From: Calidithermus chliarophilus DSM 9957
GTDB taxonomy: Bacteria; Deinococcota; Deinococci; Deinococcales; Thermaceae
Length of the DNA stretch: 64,000 nt
Direction of reading: 5' to 3'
Assembly (NCBI RefSeq): GCF_000430045.1
Contig: NZ_KE387023.1
Location: 2,682,437 to 2,746,436, forward strand
Positions 49,899-58,484 of the stretch are shown here, in pieces (positions within the stretch are counted from its first letter, which is position 1; every line of letters begins with the position of its first letter). Made by a program: the position numbers and the translations under genes. The notes beneath the pieces were generated by a model. It was not told where the DNA came from. It searched no databases and saw nothing but the letters and a program-made list of their open reading frames with translations.

Positions 49899-52800
49899 AT
49901 GGCAGGCAAACCCCAACCTATCCGTGTGATCTGGGCCTTCCTGGCCCTCGCAGCCCTGGCGGGCTGCGCTCAGCAGGCGGCAGACCCCGCCCCCAAACTG
50001 GTGGCCGTGGCCTCCACCGGCCCCACCACGGTGGAGGTGACGTTCAGCGAGGCCGTCGAGGCCGGGGCCACCACCGCGGCCAACTACGCCATCACCCCGA
50101 GCCTGGCGGTGACCCAGGCCGTGCTGGACGCGCAGAAAACCAAGGTGACGCTCACCACCGCGCCCCAGAGCGCCGTCCAGTACACCCTCAAGGTCGCGGG
50201 GGTCCAGGACGCCAAGGGCAACCCCATCGACCCGGCCGCCGACAGCAAGACCTTCACCGGCACCGCGCCCGCCGCGGGCGACAGCGACGGGGACGGGCTC
50301 CTCGACGCCGACGAGGTGAGCGGGTGGGAGGTGCAGGTCAAGCAAGGCGACGGAAGCTTCGCCAAGCGCGCCGTGACCAGCGACCCGGCCAAGCCCGACA
50401 CCGACGGCGACGGCCTGAACGACAAGGAGGAGCGCTCCAACTTCACCGACCCGCGCAGCACCGACACCGACCAGGACGGCCTGGCCGACTTCGACGAGCT
50501 CAAGAAGTGGGCCAGCTCGCCCGCCGACGTCGACTCCGACGGCGACGCCAAGGGCAACTCCTCGCTCTTCGACGGCAACGAGATCAAGCTGCACGGCACC
50601 TCGCCTACCCTCGCCGACACCGACGGCGACAAGATCAGCGACTACGACGAGATCATCGTGCGCGGCGGGGTGTACAACCCGCTCATCGCCAACGTGCCCC
50701 AGCTCGAGCTCTCCCTCGAGGGCACCACCGACCTCAGCGTCAACGTCAAGCTCACCAGCAACAACACCGTCGTCAGCACCAAGTCGGCCTCGCTCTCCCA
50801 GGGAACTTCCACCAGCACCTCCAGCACCGACAGCCAGACCCGCCGCGTCGAGGGCAGCGTGAGCGCGACGGTGGGGGCTGAGATCAGCGCCGGGACCGAC
50901 GGCGTCGGCACCACGCTCAGCGCCTCGGTGACGGTGAGCGCCGGCTTCTCCAACGAGAACACCCGCAGCTACACCCAAGACTCCAGCCGCTCCTCGCAGC
51001 AGACCCGTGAGGAGGCCCTCTCGGAGGGCAGCGAGTCCGGAAAAACCATCGACGACGGGCGCATCGGCGTGGGGTTGCGGGTCAAGAACGCCGGGGACGT
51101 GAGCTTCAAGCTCGAGGACCTCGTGATCACCGCGCTCTTCCGTGACCCGAACGACCCCACCAAGTTCAAGACCATCACCAGCCTCACCCCGGCCATCCCC
51201 GCCGGCGGCGTCACCCTCGCCAGCAACAACCAGACCGGCGTGCTCGACGCCCGCAACGTCGCCATCCCCGCCGACCAGGCGCTGGAGATCATGGCCCACC
51301 CCAACAACCTCTTCTTCCAGTTCAGCACCTACAACCTCACCGACCAGGAGGGGCGCAACTTCGAGTTCCTCAAGGAGGTCACCCTGGCCCAGACCGCGCT
51401 GGTGGTCATTGACTACGGCAACGGCCACGTCACCCGCGCCCGCGTCGCCACCAACGTCGAGCGCCAGGGCGGCAAGATCGTGGGCGTCAGCATGAAGAAG
51501 GTGCTCGACGACATCCTCGAGCTCCCCTTCGCCACCCAGGCCAAGCCGGACGGAACCAGGGTGCTCACCAGCCTCTTCGACAAGCAGGCCGGCGCCAACG
51601 TCGCCCGCAACTCCCAGCAGCGCGCCCTGTGGGCGGTGGTCGGCTCCTCGAACCTGAGCATCCCCGCGGGCACCCACTTCGAGGACATCCTGCTCAAGCC
51701 CGGCACCGAGATCCACATCCTCTACGTGCAGGACCGCGACGACGACGGCCTCTTCGCCAGCGAGGAGTACTTCTACGGCACCCGCGACGACGTGCCCGAC
51801 TCCGACGGCGACGGGCTGAAGGACGGGCTCGAGGTCAAGCAGGGCTGGACGGTGGCCGTGGTGGGCAAGGCCCCGCGCAAGGTCTTCTCCAACCCCACCG
51901 TGGCCGACTTCGACTCCGACGGCCTGAACGACAGCCAGGAGGAAGCCAAGGGCACCGACCCCTTCAAGGCCGACACCGACAGCGACACCACCGCCGACGA
52001 CAAGGACCCCGCCCCCCTCGACCCCAGCGTCACCGGCAACCGCCCGCCCGTGATCGACAGCTTCAGCGCGAGCATCTCGGGTTTCGTGGCGACTGTGACC
52101 GCCAGCGTGAGCGACCCCGACGCCAACTTGAGCAAGGTCGAGATCGACTGGGGCGACGGCTCGGCCAAGACCACCCTCACCAGCAACTTCGCCGCCATCA
52201 ACACCACCCACAAGTACGGCTCCGCGGGGACCTACACCGTCAGGCTCACCGCCACCGACGCCTCCGGCGTGAGCGTCAGCCAGCAGGGCAGCGTGCAGGC
52301 CAGCATCCCTAGGGACGGGCTGCTCGGGGAGTACCTCTTCAGCAACAGCGCCCTCGACACCAGCGGCAACAACAAGAACGGCTCGATCAGCACCGTGGCC
52401 TGCGTGCAACCCGCCGCCAACCGCAACGGCCTGGCGAGCAGGGCCTACGAGTTCAACAACGGCTCCGGCGCGGGCTGCGGCGACAGCAACGGCGTCTACG
52501 GCCTCATCAGCACGGCCAACCTGGGGCAGGGCGGCAGCTTCAGCTACAGCGTCTGGGTCCGCCCCCTCACCAACAACGACCAGTGGATCCTGGGCCAGAA
52601 CAGCAGCAACGGCTCCCAGCCCTGGGCGGCCCTGGTGGTCGGCAACCCCAGCGCCCTGGGCGGCACCAGTAACCGGGTTTCGTTCGTCCTCACCGGCTCC
52701 GGCCCCGCCCTCACCGTCGTCGACAACGCCAACGTGTCCACCAGCGCCTGGGCGCACTACGTGGTCACCGTCTCGAGCAGCGGCGGCCAGACCACCGTGA

Positions 52801-53009
52801 AGCTCTACCGCAACGGCGCCCAGGTCGCCACCGCCAGCGGGGCCGGGAGCTACGCGAACCCCTCGAGCACCAACAACTTCCTCATGGGCAACGCCGCGCT
52901 CAACAACACCAACGCGGTCTTCCGGGGCCTCATGGACGACGTGCGGGTCTACAACCGCGCCCTGAGCGACGGCGAGGTCCAGGCCCTCTTCAGCGACACC
53001 GGCAACTGA
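49899..53009 (+). CDS. Lipoprotein resembling anthrax PA/binary toxin B pore subunit
   Basis: 1036 residues. Lipobox LAALAGC with Cys23. Residues 30-120: Ig-like domain (VEVTFSEAVEAGATTAANY). From 127: DSDGDGLLDADEVSGWEV, the calcium-binding start of the PA family (compare DNDGIPDSLEVEGYTV), with thrombospondin-type calcium repeats to 262. Residues 270-420 match PA domain II: YNPLIANVPQLELSLEG, STDSQTRR, SVTVSAGFSNENTRS, with a Ser/Thr alternating stretch where PA forms its beta-barrel stem. Second calcium repeats at 613-712, a PKD domain at 715-803 (DWGDGSAKTTL) and a LamG-like domain to the end. There is no PA14 domain and no furin site. AGGAGGAGG precedes the ATG. Bacterial relatives of unknown role exist in the Pfam family PF03495; function here is unknown. 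Confidence 0.82.
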   Translation: MAGKPQPIRVIWAFLALAALAGCAQQAADPAPKLVAVASTGPTTVEVTFSEAVEAGATTAANYAITPSLAVTQAVLDAQKTKVTLTTAPQSAVQYTLKVAGVQDAKGNPIDPAADSKTFTGTAPAAGDSDGDGLLDADEVSGWEVQVKQGDGSFAKRAVTSDPAKPDTDGDGLNDKEERSNFTDPRSTDTDQDGLADFDELKKWASSPADVDSDGDAKGNSSLFDGNEIKLHGTSPTLADTDGDKISDYDEIIVRGGVYNPLIANVPQLELSLEGTTDLSVNVKLTSNNTVVSTKSASLSQGTSTSTSSTDSQTRRVEGSVSATVGAEISAGTDGVGTTLSASVTVSAGFSNENTRSYTQDSSRSSQQTREEALSEGSESGKTIDDGRIGVGLRVKNAGDVSFKLEDLVITALFRDPNDPTKFKTITSLTPAIPAGGVTLASNNQTGVLDARNVAIPADQALEIMAHPNNLFFQFSTYNLTDQEGRNFEFLKEVTLAQTALVVIDYGNGHVTRARVATNVERQGGKIVGVSMKKVLDDILELPFATQAKPDGTRVLTSLFDKQAGANVARNSQQRALWAVVGSSNLSIPAGTHFEDILLKPGTEIHILYVQDRDDDGLFASEEYFYGTRDDVPDSDGDGLKDGLEVKQGWTVAVVGKAPRKVFSNPTVADFDSDGLNDSQEEAKGTDPFKADTDSDTTADDKDPAPLDPSVTGNRPPVIDSFSASISGFVATVTASVSDPDANLSKVEIDWGDGSAKTTLTSNFAAINTTHKYGSAGTYTVRLTATDASGVSVSQQGSVQASIPRDGLLGEYLFSNSALDTSGNNKNGSISTVACVQPAANRNGLASRAYEFNNGSGAGCGDSNGVYGLISTANLGQGGSFSYSVWVRPLTNNDQWILGQNSSNGSQPWAALVVGNPSALGGTSNRVSFVLTGSGPALTVVDNANVSTSAWAHYVVTVSSSGGQTTVKLYRNGAQVATASGAGSYANPSSTNNFLMGNAALNNTNAVFRGLMDDVRVYNRALSDGEVQALFSDTGN

Positions 53010-53024
53010 GGCCGCCTCCATGCG

Positions 53025-53056
53025 AATCCCCCGCCCTGGGTGGGCGGGGGATTTTA
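53025..53056 (+). terminator. Terminator after the PA-like gene
   Basis: AATCCCCCGCCC-TGGGT-GGGCGGGGGATT followed by TTA. A 12-bp perfect stem. It also faces the end of tRNA-Ser on the other strand, so it may act in both directions. Confidence 0.85.
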
Positions 53057-53065
53057 TCGTGCTGC

Positions 53066-53157
<92 letters not shown>

Positions 53158-53173
53158 AGGCGCAGCACCAATG

Positions 53174-53202
53174 AATGTAGCACACCGCCGGGGGTGTGTC
53201 TA
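53174..53202 (-). promoter_or_regulatory. Promoter of tRNA-Ser
   Basis: On the minus strand TAGACA (53202-53197), 17-bp spacer, TACATT (53179-53174). Same -35 box and spacer as tRNA-Pro. Confidence 0.7.
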
Positions 53203-53249
53203 GCGCACGGTTCTCTCACCGAGGGGCAGGGCGGGTTAGACTGCGCCCT

Positions 53250-53918
53250 ATGCGTCTGATGGCGATCTTCCCTCATCCCGACGACGAGATCGGTACGGCC
53301 GGAACCCTGGCCCGCCACGCCCTGCGTGGCGACGCGGTGAAGTTGGTGTGGCTCACGAGGGGCGAACTGGCGAGCCAGTTCGGGGATGCCCCGCCCGAGG
53401 AGGTCGCGGTGGTGCGCGAGGGCCACGGCCGGGAGGTGGCCCGCATCCTGGGGGCCGAGTACGAGTTCTTGAGCTACCCCGACACCGGCCTCACGGGGGG
53501 GCGCGAGGAGGCGCTATCGGTCGCCCGGCTGATCGCGGCCTGGAAGCCCGACGTGGTGTTCACCTGGGACCCCCACGACGTCCACCCCGACCACCGGGCG
53601 GCCTACACCGCCACGCTCTCGGCGCTCAAGTTCTGCCGCATCCCCAAGCTGGTGGGGGAGGCCCACCGCAGCCGCATCCGGCTGCTGCACTACTACCGCG
53701 AGGACATCCACCGCCCCGCGGTCTACGTGGACATCGGGGAGGAGGGGCAGGCGGTGGCCGAGCAGGTCTTCAGCCTGTACCGCGACTTCTACGAGTGGGA
53801 TTACAGCTTGGAGGCCTTCAGGGCGAACCGGGCGCGGCTTGGGACTCTGGCGGGGGTTCGCTACGCGGAGCGCTTTCAGGCGGAGGGGCCGCTGCCTCAC
53901 CCTTATCTTCCAAGATAG
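53250..53918 (+). CDS. LmbE/PIG-L family deacetylase, possible BshB
   Basis: 222 residues. Zinc-dependent N-deacetylase. FPHPDDEIGTAGTLARHALRG holds the His-Pro-Asp-Asp metal site; the second zinc ligand is in DPHDVHPDHRAA. BshB, which deacetylates GlcNAc-malate in bacillithiol synthesis, belongs to this family, and Thermales are known to make bacillithiol, so this is a candidate, but no other bsh gene is near. ATG 53250 is 7 nt after TAGACT (leaderless). The 3' 101 bp overlap the CLC channel gene on the other strand. Confidence 0.88.
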   Translation: MRLMAIFPHPDDEIGTAGTLARHALRGDAVKLVWLTRGELASQFGDAPPEEVAVVREGHGREVARILGAEYEFLSYPDTGLTGGREEALSVARLIAAWKPDVVFTWDPHDVHPDHRAAYTATLSALKFCRIPKLVGEAHRSRIRLLHYYREDIHRPAVYVDIGEEGQAVAEQVFSLYRDFYEWDYSLEAFRANRARLGTLAGVRYAERFQAEGPLPHPYLPR

Positions 53919-55137
53919 CCACCTGGTCGGGCATGCGCGTGGGGTTGGTGAGCGCGTAGGCGGCGAAGGCGGCGGGGAGGGCCACGGGCAGCACGCTGTA
54001 GCCGCCGATCTCGCAGGCCAGCACCACCGAGGCGAAGGGGGCGCGGGCGATCCCCGCGAGCAGCCCGGCCATCCCGGCCAGGGCCGCGGCCTCGGCGGGC
54101 GGGGCGAAGCCCGGGGTGATCCTCGAGGCGATGATCCCCACCAGCCCGCCCAGGGCCAGGGCCGGGCCGAAGTAGCCGCCGTAGCCCCGCACCCCGCCCG
54201 CCGCCACCAGCAGGATGAGCTGCACCAGGAACAGCACCGCCAGGAAGCGCAGCTCGAGGATGGGCGAGAGCCCGAGCTGCACCCAGGGCATCGCGTTGCC
54301 CAGCGCGGCCGGGAAGGCCAGCACCACCGCCCCGACCAGCAGCCCCAGCAGCAGGTGGCGGTAGACGTAGGGGAGGCGGCGCACCAGGAAGCGCAGCCAG
54401 TAGCTGCCCTCCAGCCACAGCGCCCCCACCCCCGCGCACAGCAGCCCCACCGCCAGCCCGAAGACCAGCGAGGTCCAGGGCACGGTGCCGACCTGGATCT
54501 CGAAGATGGGGCCGTAGCCCAGGATGGCCCCGTACACCGAGAACCCGGCCAGCGCCCCGATCAGGGCGGGGGCCAGCGCGCTGACCTCCAGCGCGAGGCC
54601 GCGGAAGACGATCTCGGAGGCCAGCAGCGCGGCGGCCAGCGGGGCGTGGAAGGCGGCGGCGAACCCGGCGGCCATCCCGGCGAAGGGCAGGTAGCGCCCC
54701 GAACCGCCCATGGGGAAGCGCCGCCCGACGGCCGCGCCGATCCACAGGCCCATCGTGGCCATGGGGCCCTCGCGCCCCAGCGGCGAGCCCGAGCCCAGTT
54801 GCAAGACGGCGGCGAGGCTCGAGCGCAGGTGCTCGAGGAAGCGCGCGCGCCGCTCGATGCGGTACATCGAGAGGAACCAGCCCAGGCCGTGGCCGGTGCC
54901 CACCACGGTAGCCAGGGCGAAGATCAGCGCGGGGAGCAGGGCCAAGAACCACAGGCGCGGGCCGGTGAAGACCTGGGCCAGCCCGCCCTCGCCGGGCAGC
55001 CCGGGCGGCTGGTAGCCCAGCACCCAGCCCAGCACCACGTTCTGCACCAGGCTCAGCCCCAACGCGATCAGGGCCGCCACCAACCCGGTGAGCGCGCCGA
55101 CGAATCCGCTATAGAGGATCAGGGGGCCGACCTGCAT
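53818..55137 (-). CDS. CLC family chloride channel/transporter
   Basis: 439 residues, about 10-12 membrane helices. Conserved CLC motifs: LGREGPMATMG with the gating Glu, near residue 123, and YGGYFGPALALGG (GxFxP). The first selectivity motif, normally GSGIP, is not seen in that form (GTGHG lies where it would be expected). The C-terminus is a 35-residue Pro/Glu/Ser-rich tail (PPPESAPRSEPPPESQAAPG) encoded entirely in the overlap with the deacetylase gene. ATG 55137 was chosen over an adjacent TTG; TAAGGT lies 6 nt upstream. No CBS domain. Confidence 0.9.
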   Translation of the reverse strand: MQVGPLILYSGFVGALTGLVAALIALGLSLVQNVVLGWVLGYQPPGLPGEGGLAQVFTGPRLWFLALLPALIFALATVVGTGHGLGWFLSMYRIERRARFLEHLRSSLAAVLQLGSGSPLGREGPMATMGLWIGAAVGRRFPMGGSGRYLPFAGMAAGFAAAFHAPLAAALLASEIVFRGLALEVSALAPALIGALAGFSVYGAILGYGPIFEIQVGTVPWTSLVFGLAVGLLCAGVGALWLEGSYWLRFLVRRLPYVYRHLLLGLLVGAVVLAFPAALGNAMPWVQLGLSPILELRFLAVLFLVQLILLVAAGGVRGYGGYFGPALALGGLVGIIASRITPGFAPPAEAAALAGMAGLLAGIARAPFASVVLACEIGGYSVLPVALPAAFAAYALTNPTRMPDQVAILEDKGEAAAPPPESAPRSEPPPESQAAPGSP

Positions 55138-55202
55138 CAATTCACCTTAGCCTCGAGGGGCCGCAATCGAACCTGCCGGAAGTCACCGTGGGTCAACCCC
55201 CG

Positions 55203-56309
55203 TCACCACGATTGTACCTGGCTGAGCGCGCTTCCTCGCGTGATGCGGGGGGTCTGTAGGCCGAGCACCCGGTAGCCGCCGCGGGTGGCCGAGCGCACCA
55301 GCACCCGCGGGTCCGCCTTGCCCCACAGGTGCAGGGCCTCGTTGCGCACGTCCAGGTCGGGGCTGCTGCCGCGCGAGTCGGTGCCCAGGGCCACCTCGAC
55401 GCCGTGCTTGAGGTAGAGCGCCCAGGGGAACTCGCCGCACTCGAGGCCCCGGTTGCTGCGCGGGCAGGAGACCACCCGGCACCCGGCCTGCGCGATCACC
55501 CGCACGTCGGCCTCGTCCACCTGCACCGCGTGGACCAGCGTGACGCCGGGGCCCAGGAGGCCCAGGTCGGCCAGGTACTGCACGGGGGAGACGCCGGGGG
55601 GGTTCCAGACGGGCAACTTCATCTGCCGCATGAACTCCACGAAGCCCCCCTCGGCCCGCCTCACGTAGCGGCTCTCCTCGGGGCTCTCGGCGACGTGGAT
55701 CTGCACGGGGAAGCCCTCGAGGGCGGCGAACTCCACCAGGAGCTTGAACAGGGGAGCGCTCACGGTGTGGGTGGCGTGGGGCGAGATGCCCACCTTCACC
55801 CGCCCCTCGCGCTTCTTCCAGGCCAGGAACTGCGGCTTGAGGGCCGCGAAGACGTCCTGGGCCTTGCCGGGGTCGGGGCCGATCACCTCGCGGTAGGCCA
55901 CGCCGGGGAGGTCGGAGTGCTCGAGCAGCCAGTCCATCACCGCGTCGCGGGCCACGATGTCGCCGAAGGCCCCCACCGCCAGCGCGCGCAGCTCCTCGAG
56001 CCCCTGCCGCGCCGCCTCCACCCCGCGCCCCGCGCCGTTGGCGATGACGTGGCGGATGAACTCGACGTAGGGCCCCTCGAAGTAGGGCAGCCGCGAGAGG
56101 TCGAGGTGGGTGTGGGCGTTGACCACCGGCGGCGTGAGGGCCCTGCCCTTGTGGACCACGGGTGCGCCGGGGTAGGCGTGCTGGAGCTCCTCGAGCCCCC
56201 CCGTCATCGCGACGTGCCCGCCCACCACCGCCAGGCCCCCCCGCAGCATGGGGGTGCCGAAGCCCAGGTAGACCACCTCGGCGGTCCAGATCTCGGGCTC
56301 GAGCCTCAT
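55203..56309 (-). CDS. Metal-dependent amidohydrolase/deaminase
   Basis: 368 residues, TRZ/ATZ-type amidohydrolase superfamily. Metal ligands: NAHTHLD near residue 65, HVAES, LVHAVQVDEAD and ALGTDSRGSSPDLDVR with the metal Asp. SCPRSNRGLECGEFP is similar to aminodeoxyfutalosine deaminase (MqnX) and related S-adenosylhomocysteine deaminases. The start overlaps the upstream GNAT gene by 4 nt (ATGA), so it is the third gene of an operon with an N-acylamino acid racemase. MqnX is a guess; an N-acylamino acid hydrolase is the alternative suggested by the neighbours. Confidence 0.82.
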   Translation of the reverse strand: MRLEPEIWTAEVVYLGFGTPMLRGGLAVVGGHVAMTGGLEELQHAYPGAPVVHKGRALTPPVVNAHTHLDLSRLPYFEGPYVEFIRHVIANGAGRGVEAARQGLEELRALAVGAFGDIVARDAVMDWLLEHSDLPGVAYREVIGPDPGKAQDVFAALKPQFLAWKKREGRVKVGISPHATHTVSAPLFKLLVEFAALEGFPVQIHVAESPEESRYVRRAEGGFVEFMRQMKLPVWNPPGVSPVQYLADLGLLGPGVTLVHAVQVDEADVRVIAQAGCRVVSCPRSNRGLECGEFPWALYLKHGVEVALGTDSRGSSPDLDVRNEALHLWGKADPRVLVRSATRGGYRVLGLQTPRITRGSALSQVQSW

Positions 56310-57085
56310 CCCGAACGCTCCAGCACGTAGCGGTTGGGGAAGCGCACGAAGTCGGTGACCCGGTAGCCGCGCGCGAAGTAGTGGCCGAACAGCGCCCTCG
56401 AGTGCTCCCGCCAGGCCAGCGCCAGGGCCTTGTCGTGCTGGAGGACCTGGCCCCAGTCCTCGGGGATCTGCAGCAGCAGGCGGGGGGCCTCCAGGCCCAG
56501 GTTGAGCGCCACGGGCTGCTCGTCCTGCACGGTGTTGGCGTAGGGTAGGCCCTCGACGTGGGGCAGGGGCTCGGGGGCGTAGATGCGCCGGAAGACCCGC
56601 TCCGAGCGGATCTCCCAGTCCACGTCGGCGCGGTCGGAGGGGGCCCCGGCGTTGATGCCGGTCATCTCGCCGTAGCAGTCGGGGATGTACTTGCCGAAGG
56701 TCACGCTCAGCTTGCGCAGGTTGAAGTTGGCGTTTACCCCGCGCAGGGGGTCGAAGGTCCAGGCCACCACCTCGTAGCCGCGGCTCAGGCACCAGTCGCG
56801 CTGGAAGCGCTTGAGCAGCAGCGCGGCCGGGGTGCCGCGGTGGGCCTCGAGCACGCCCATCATGTGCGAGTGGTGGCGCTTGGGGTCGGCGGTGGGGAAG
56901 CCGAAGACGAAGCCCACCATCTCGCTGCCCAGGAAAGCCCCGGCCACCAGAGCGCCCTCGTGGGCCATCGCCATCATCGAGCGGGCGGGCATCACGTCGT
57001 CGGGGTCGCCCCAGATGGCCGCCTGGAGCTCCTCGACGGGGAGGATCTCCCCGGGTTCGTGCAGTTCGCGGACGACGACTTCCAT
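56306..57085 (-). CDS. GNAT-family acyltransferase
   Basis: 259 residues. GNAT fold with an LGSEMVGFVFGFPT strand and an acetyl-CoA P-loop region (MGVLEAHRGTPAALLLKRF near residue 95) that is close to R-x-x-G-x-A. The C-terminal half is longer than a simple GNAT. In Geobacillus a similar GNAT makes N-succinyl-D-amino acids next to the racemase; this gene is in the same position. It lies 15 bp after the racemase gene and overlaps the hydrolase by 4 nt. Confidence 0.82.
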   Translation of the reverse strand: MEVVVRELHEPGEILPVEELQAAIWGDPDDVMPARSMMAMAHEGALVAGAFLGSEMVGFVFGFPTADPKRHHSHMMGVLEAHRGTPAALLLKRFQRDWCLSRGYEVVAWTFDPLRGVNANFNLRKLSVTFGKYIPDCYGEMTGINAGAPSDRADVDWEIRSERVFRRIYAPEPLPHVEGLPYANTVQDEQPVALNLGLEAPRLLLQIPEDWGQVLQHDKALALAWREHSRALFGHYFARGYRVTDFVRFPNRYVLERSG

Positions 57086-57100
57086 CGGTCGGGCGGCACC

Positions 57101-58210
57101 TCAGGAGCTGGCGACGTAGGCCGACTTGAGCGCCAGGCGGTCGATGAACTCGCGCTTGGGCGTGACCCCGAGGCCAGGGGCCTGGGGCACCGCCATCATG
57201 CCGCCGGAGGCCTCGAGCGCCTCCTCGATGATGTCCTCCTCCCAGTAGCGGCTGGCCGAGGAGGTGTCGCCGGGCTTGACGAACATGGGCAGCGTCGCCA
57301 CGTGGATGTTGGCCGCGCGCCCGATGCCCGCCTCGAGCATCCCCCCCATCCACACCGGCAGCCCGTAGCTCTCGGTGATGTCGTGGATCTTGCGGCTCGC
57401 CAGGATGCCCCCCACCCGCGCGGGCTTGAGGTTGATGACCCGCCCGGCGCCGATCTCGAGCGCCTTGCGGGCGTCCTCGGGGCTCGTGATCGACTCGTCG
57501 AGGCAGATCGAGGTGGAGATGGCCGCCTGCAGCTTGGCGTGGTCGAGGATGTCATCGAAGGCCAGGGGTTGCTCGATGTAGTCGAGGCCGGCGGCGTCCA
57601 TGGCCTTGAAGGTGGCGACGTGGTTGAGGGTGTAGGCCGAGTTGGCGTCCACGGTGAGGTTGGCGTCGGGGTAGGCCTCGCGCACCGCCATCAGCATCTT
57701 CACGTCCCAGCCGGGCTTGATCTTGAGCTTGATGCGCTTATAGCCCTGCTCGAGCCCCTTGCCCACCTTCTCGACGGTGGCCTCGATGCTGGGCTCGATC
57801 CCCAGGCTGATCCCCACCGGGATCTCCTCGCGCACCCCGCCCAGCACCTTCCACAGCGGCTGCCCCAGGCTCTTGCACCACAAGTCCCAGAAGGCCATCT
57901 CGAGCGCCGCCTTGGTCATCTTGTTGCCCCGGAAGTTGCGGATGTGCGCCCACAGCGCCTCGGGGTTGGCGATGTCCTTGCCCAGCACCTGCGGGATGAG
58001 CAGTTCCTCCAACAGCGCCCAGGCCCCCGCGATGGTCTCCTCGCGGTAGTGGGGGGTGTGCTCCATGACCGTCTCGGCGTAGCCCTCGAGGCCCTCGCCG
58101 TAGAGCGTGAGCACGATGATGTGCCGCTCGGTCTGCACGCCAAAGGAGGTCTCGAAGCGGAAACGCAGCGGCAGGGTGATGAGCTTCATCTCGGCAGCTT
58201 CAATTCGCAT
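57101..58210 (-). CDS. N-succinylamino acid racemase/o-succinylbenzoate synthase
   Basis: 369 residues, enolase superfamily (MenC/NSAR subgroup). Catalytic Lys pair: KIKLKIKPGWD with the KxK motif near residue 165 and INLKPARVGG with the second Lys; metal ligands in VDANSAYTL, EQPLAFDD and CLDESI. Thermales make menaquinone by the futalosine route, so racemisation of N-succinylamino acids is the likelier role than MenC. ATG 58210 is 6 nt after TAGCAT. It begins an operon with GNAT and hydrolase genes that could convert D-amino acids to L-amino acids. Confidence 0.9.
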   Translation of the reverse strand: MRIEAAEMKLITLPLRFRFETSFGVQTERHIIVLTLYGEGLEGYAETVMEHTPHYREETIAGAWALLEELLIPQVLGKDIANPEALWAHIRNFRGNKMTKAALEMAFWDLWCKSLGQPLWKVLGGVREEIPVGISLGIEPSIEATVEKVGKGLEQGYKRIKLKIKPGWDVKMLMAVREAYPDANLTVDANSAYTLNHVATFKAMDAAGLDYIEQPLAFDDILDHAKLQAAISTSICLDESITSPEDARKALEIGAGRVINLKPARVGGILASRKIHDITESYGLPVWMGGMLEAGIGRAANIHVATLPMFVKPGDTSSASRYWEEDIIEEALEASGGMMAVPQAPGLGVTPKREFIDRLALKSAYVASS

Positions 58211-58239
58211 GGGGTTATGCTAACGCGCTGGGCGGGGAA

Positions 58240-58480
58240 GGTAAAACGTCGATGGTCGATGGTCGATAGCTGATAGCCGATAGCCGAACGCCGGGCGTGG
58301 GTCGTGCGTCGTACGTCCTACGCCGTACGCCAAACGCCAAACGCAAGACGCCAAACGCCAAACGCCAAACGCCTTGTTCCCCCCTTAGCAAGGGGGGCTG
58401 GGGGGGATAAACCCTCCCCGCCGGCGGGGAGGGAAGGGGTGGGGTCAACCACGAGCCACACGCTACTAGCCACGGGCCAC
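58240..58480. repeat. Modular intergenic repeat block 9
   Basis: Order: GGTCGATGGTCGATAGCTGA words, GATAGCCGATAGCC, GGTCGTGCGTCGTACGTC, CAAACGCAAGACGCC words, CCTTAGCAAGGGG, CCCTCCCCGCCGGCGGGGAG hairpin, AACCACGAGCCACACGC, TAGCCACGGGCCACG. Almost the same series as block 7, in the same orientation. Both lie downstream of methyltransferase or transporter genes on the minus strand. Confidence 0.78.
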
Positions 58481-58484
58481 GTGC

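Noticed and set aside
55203-57353. Long 716-codon frame on the minus strand
   Set aside because: Only the part from 56309 on is a real protein (amidohydrolase). The first 348 codons are antisense-phase shadow of the GNAT and racemase genes with no motifs.
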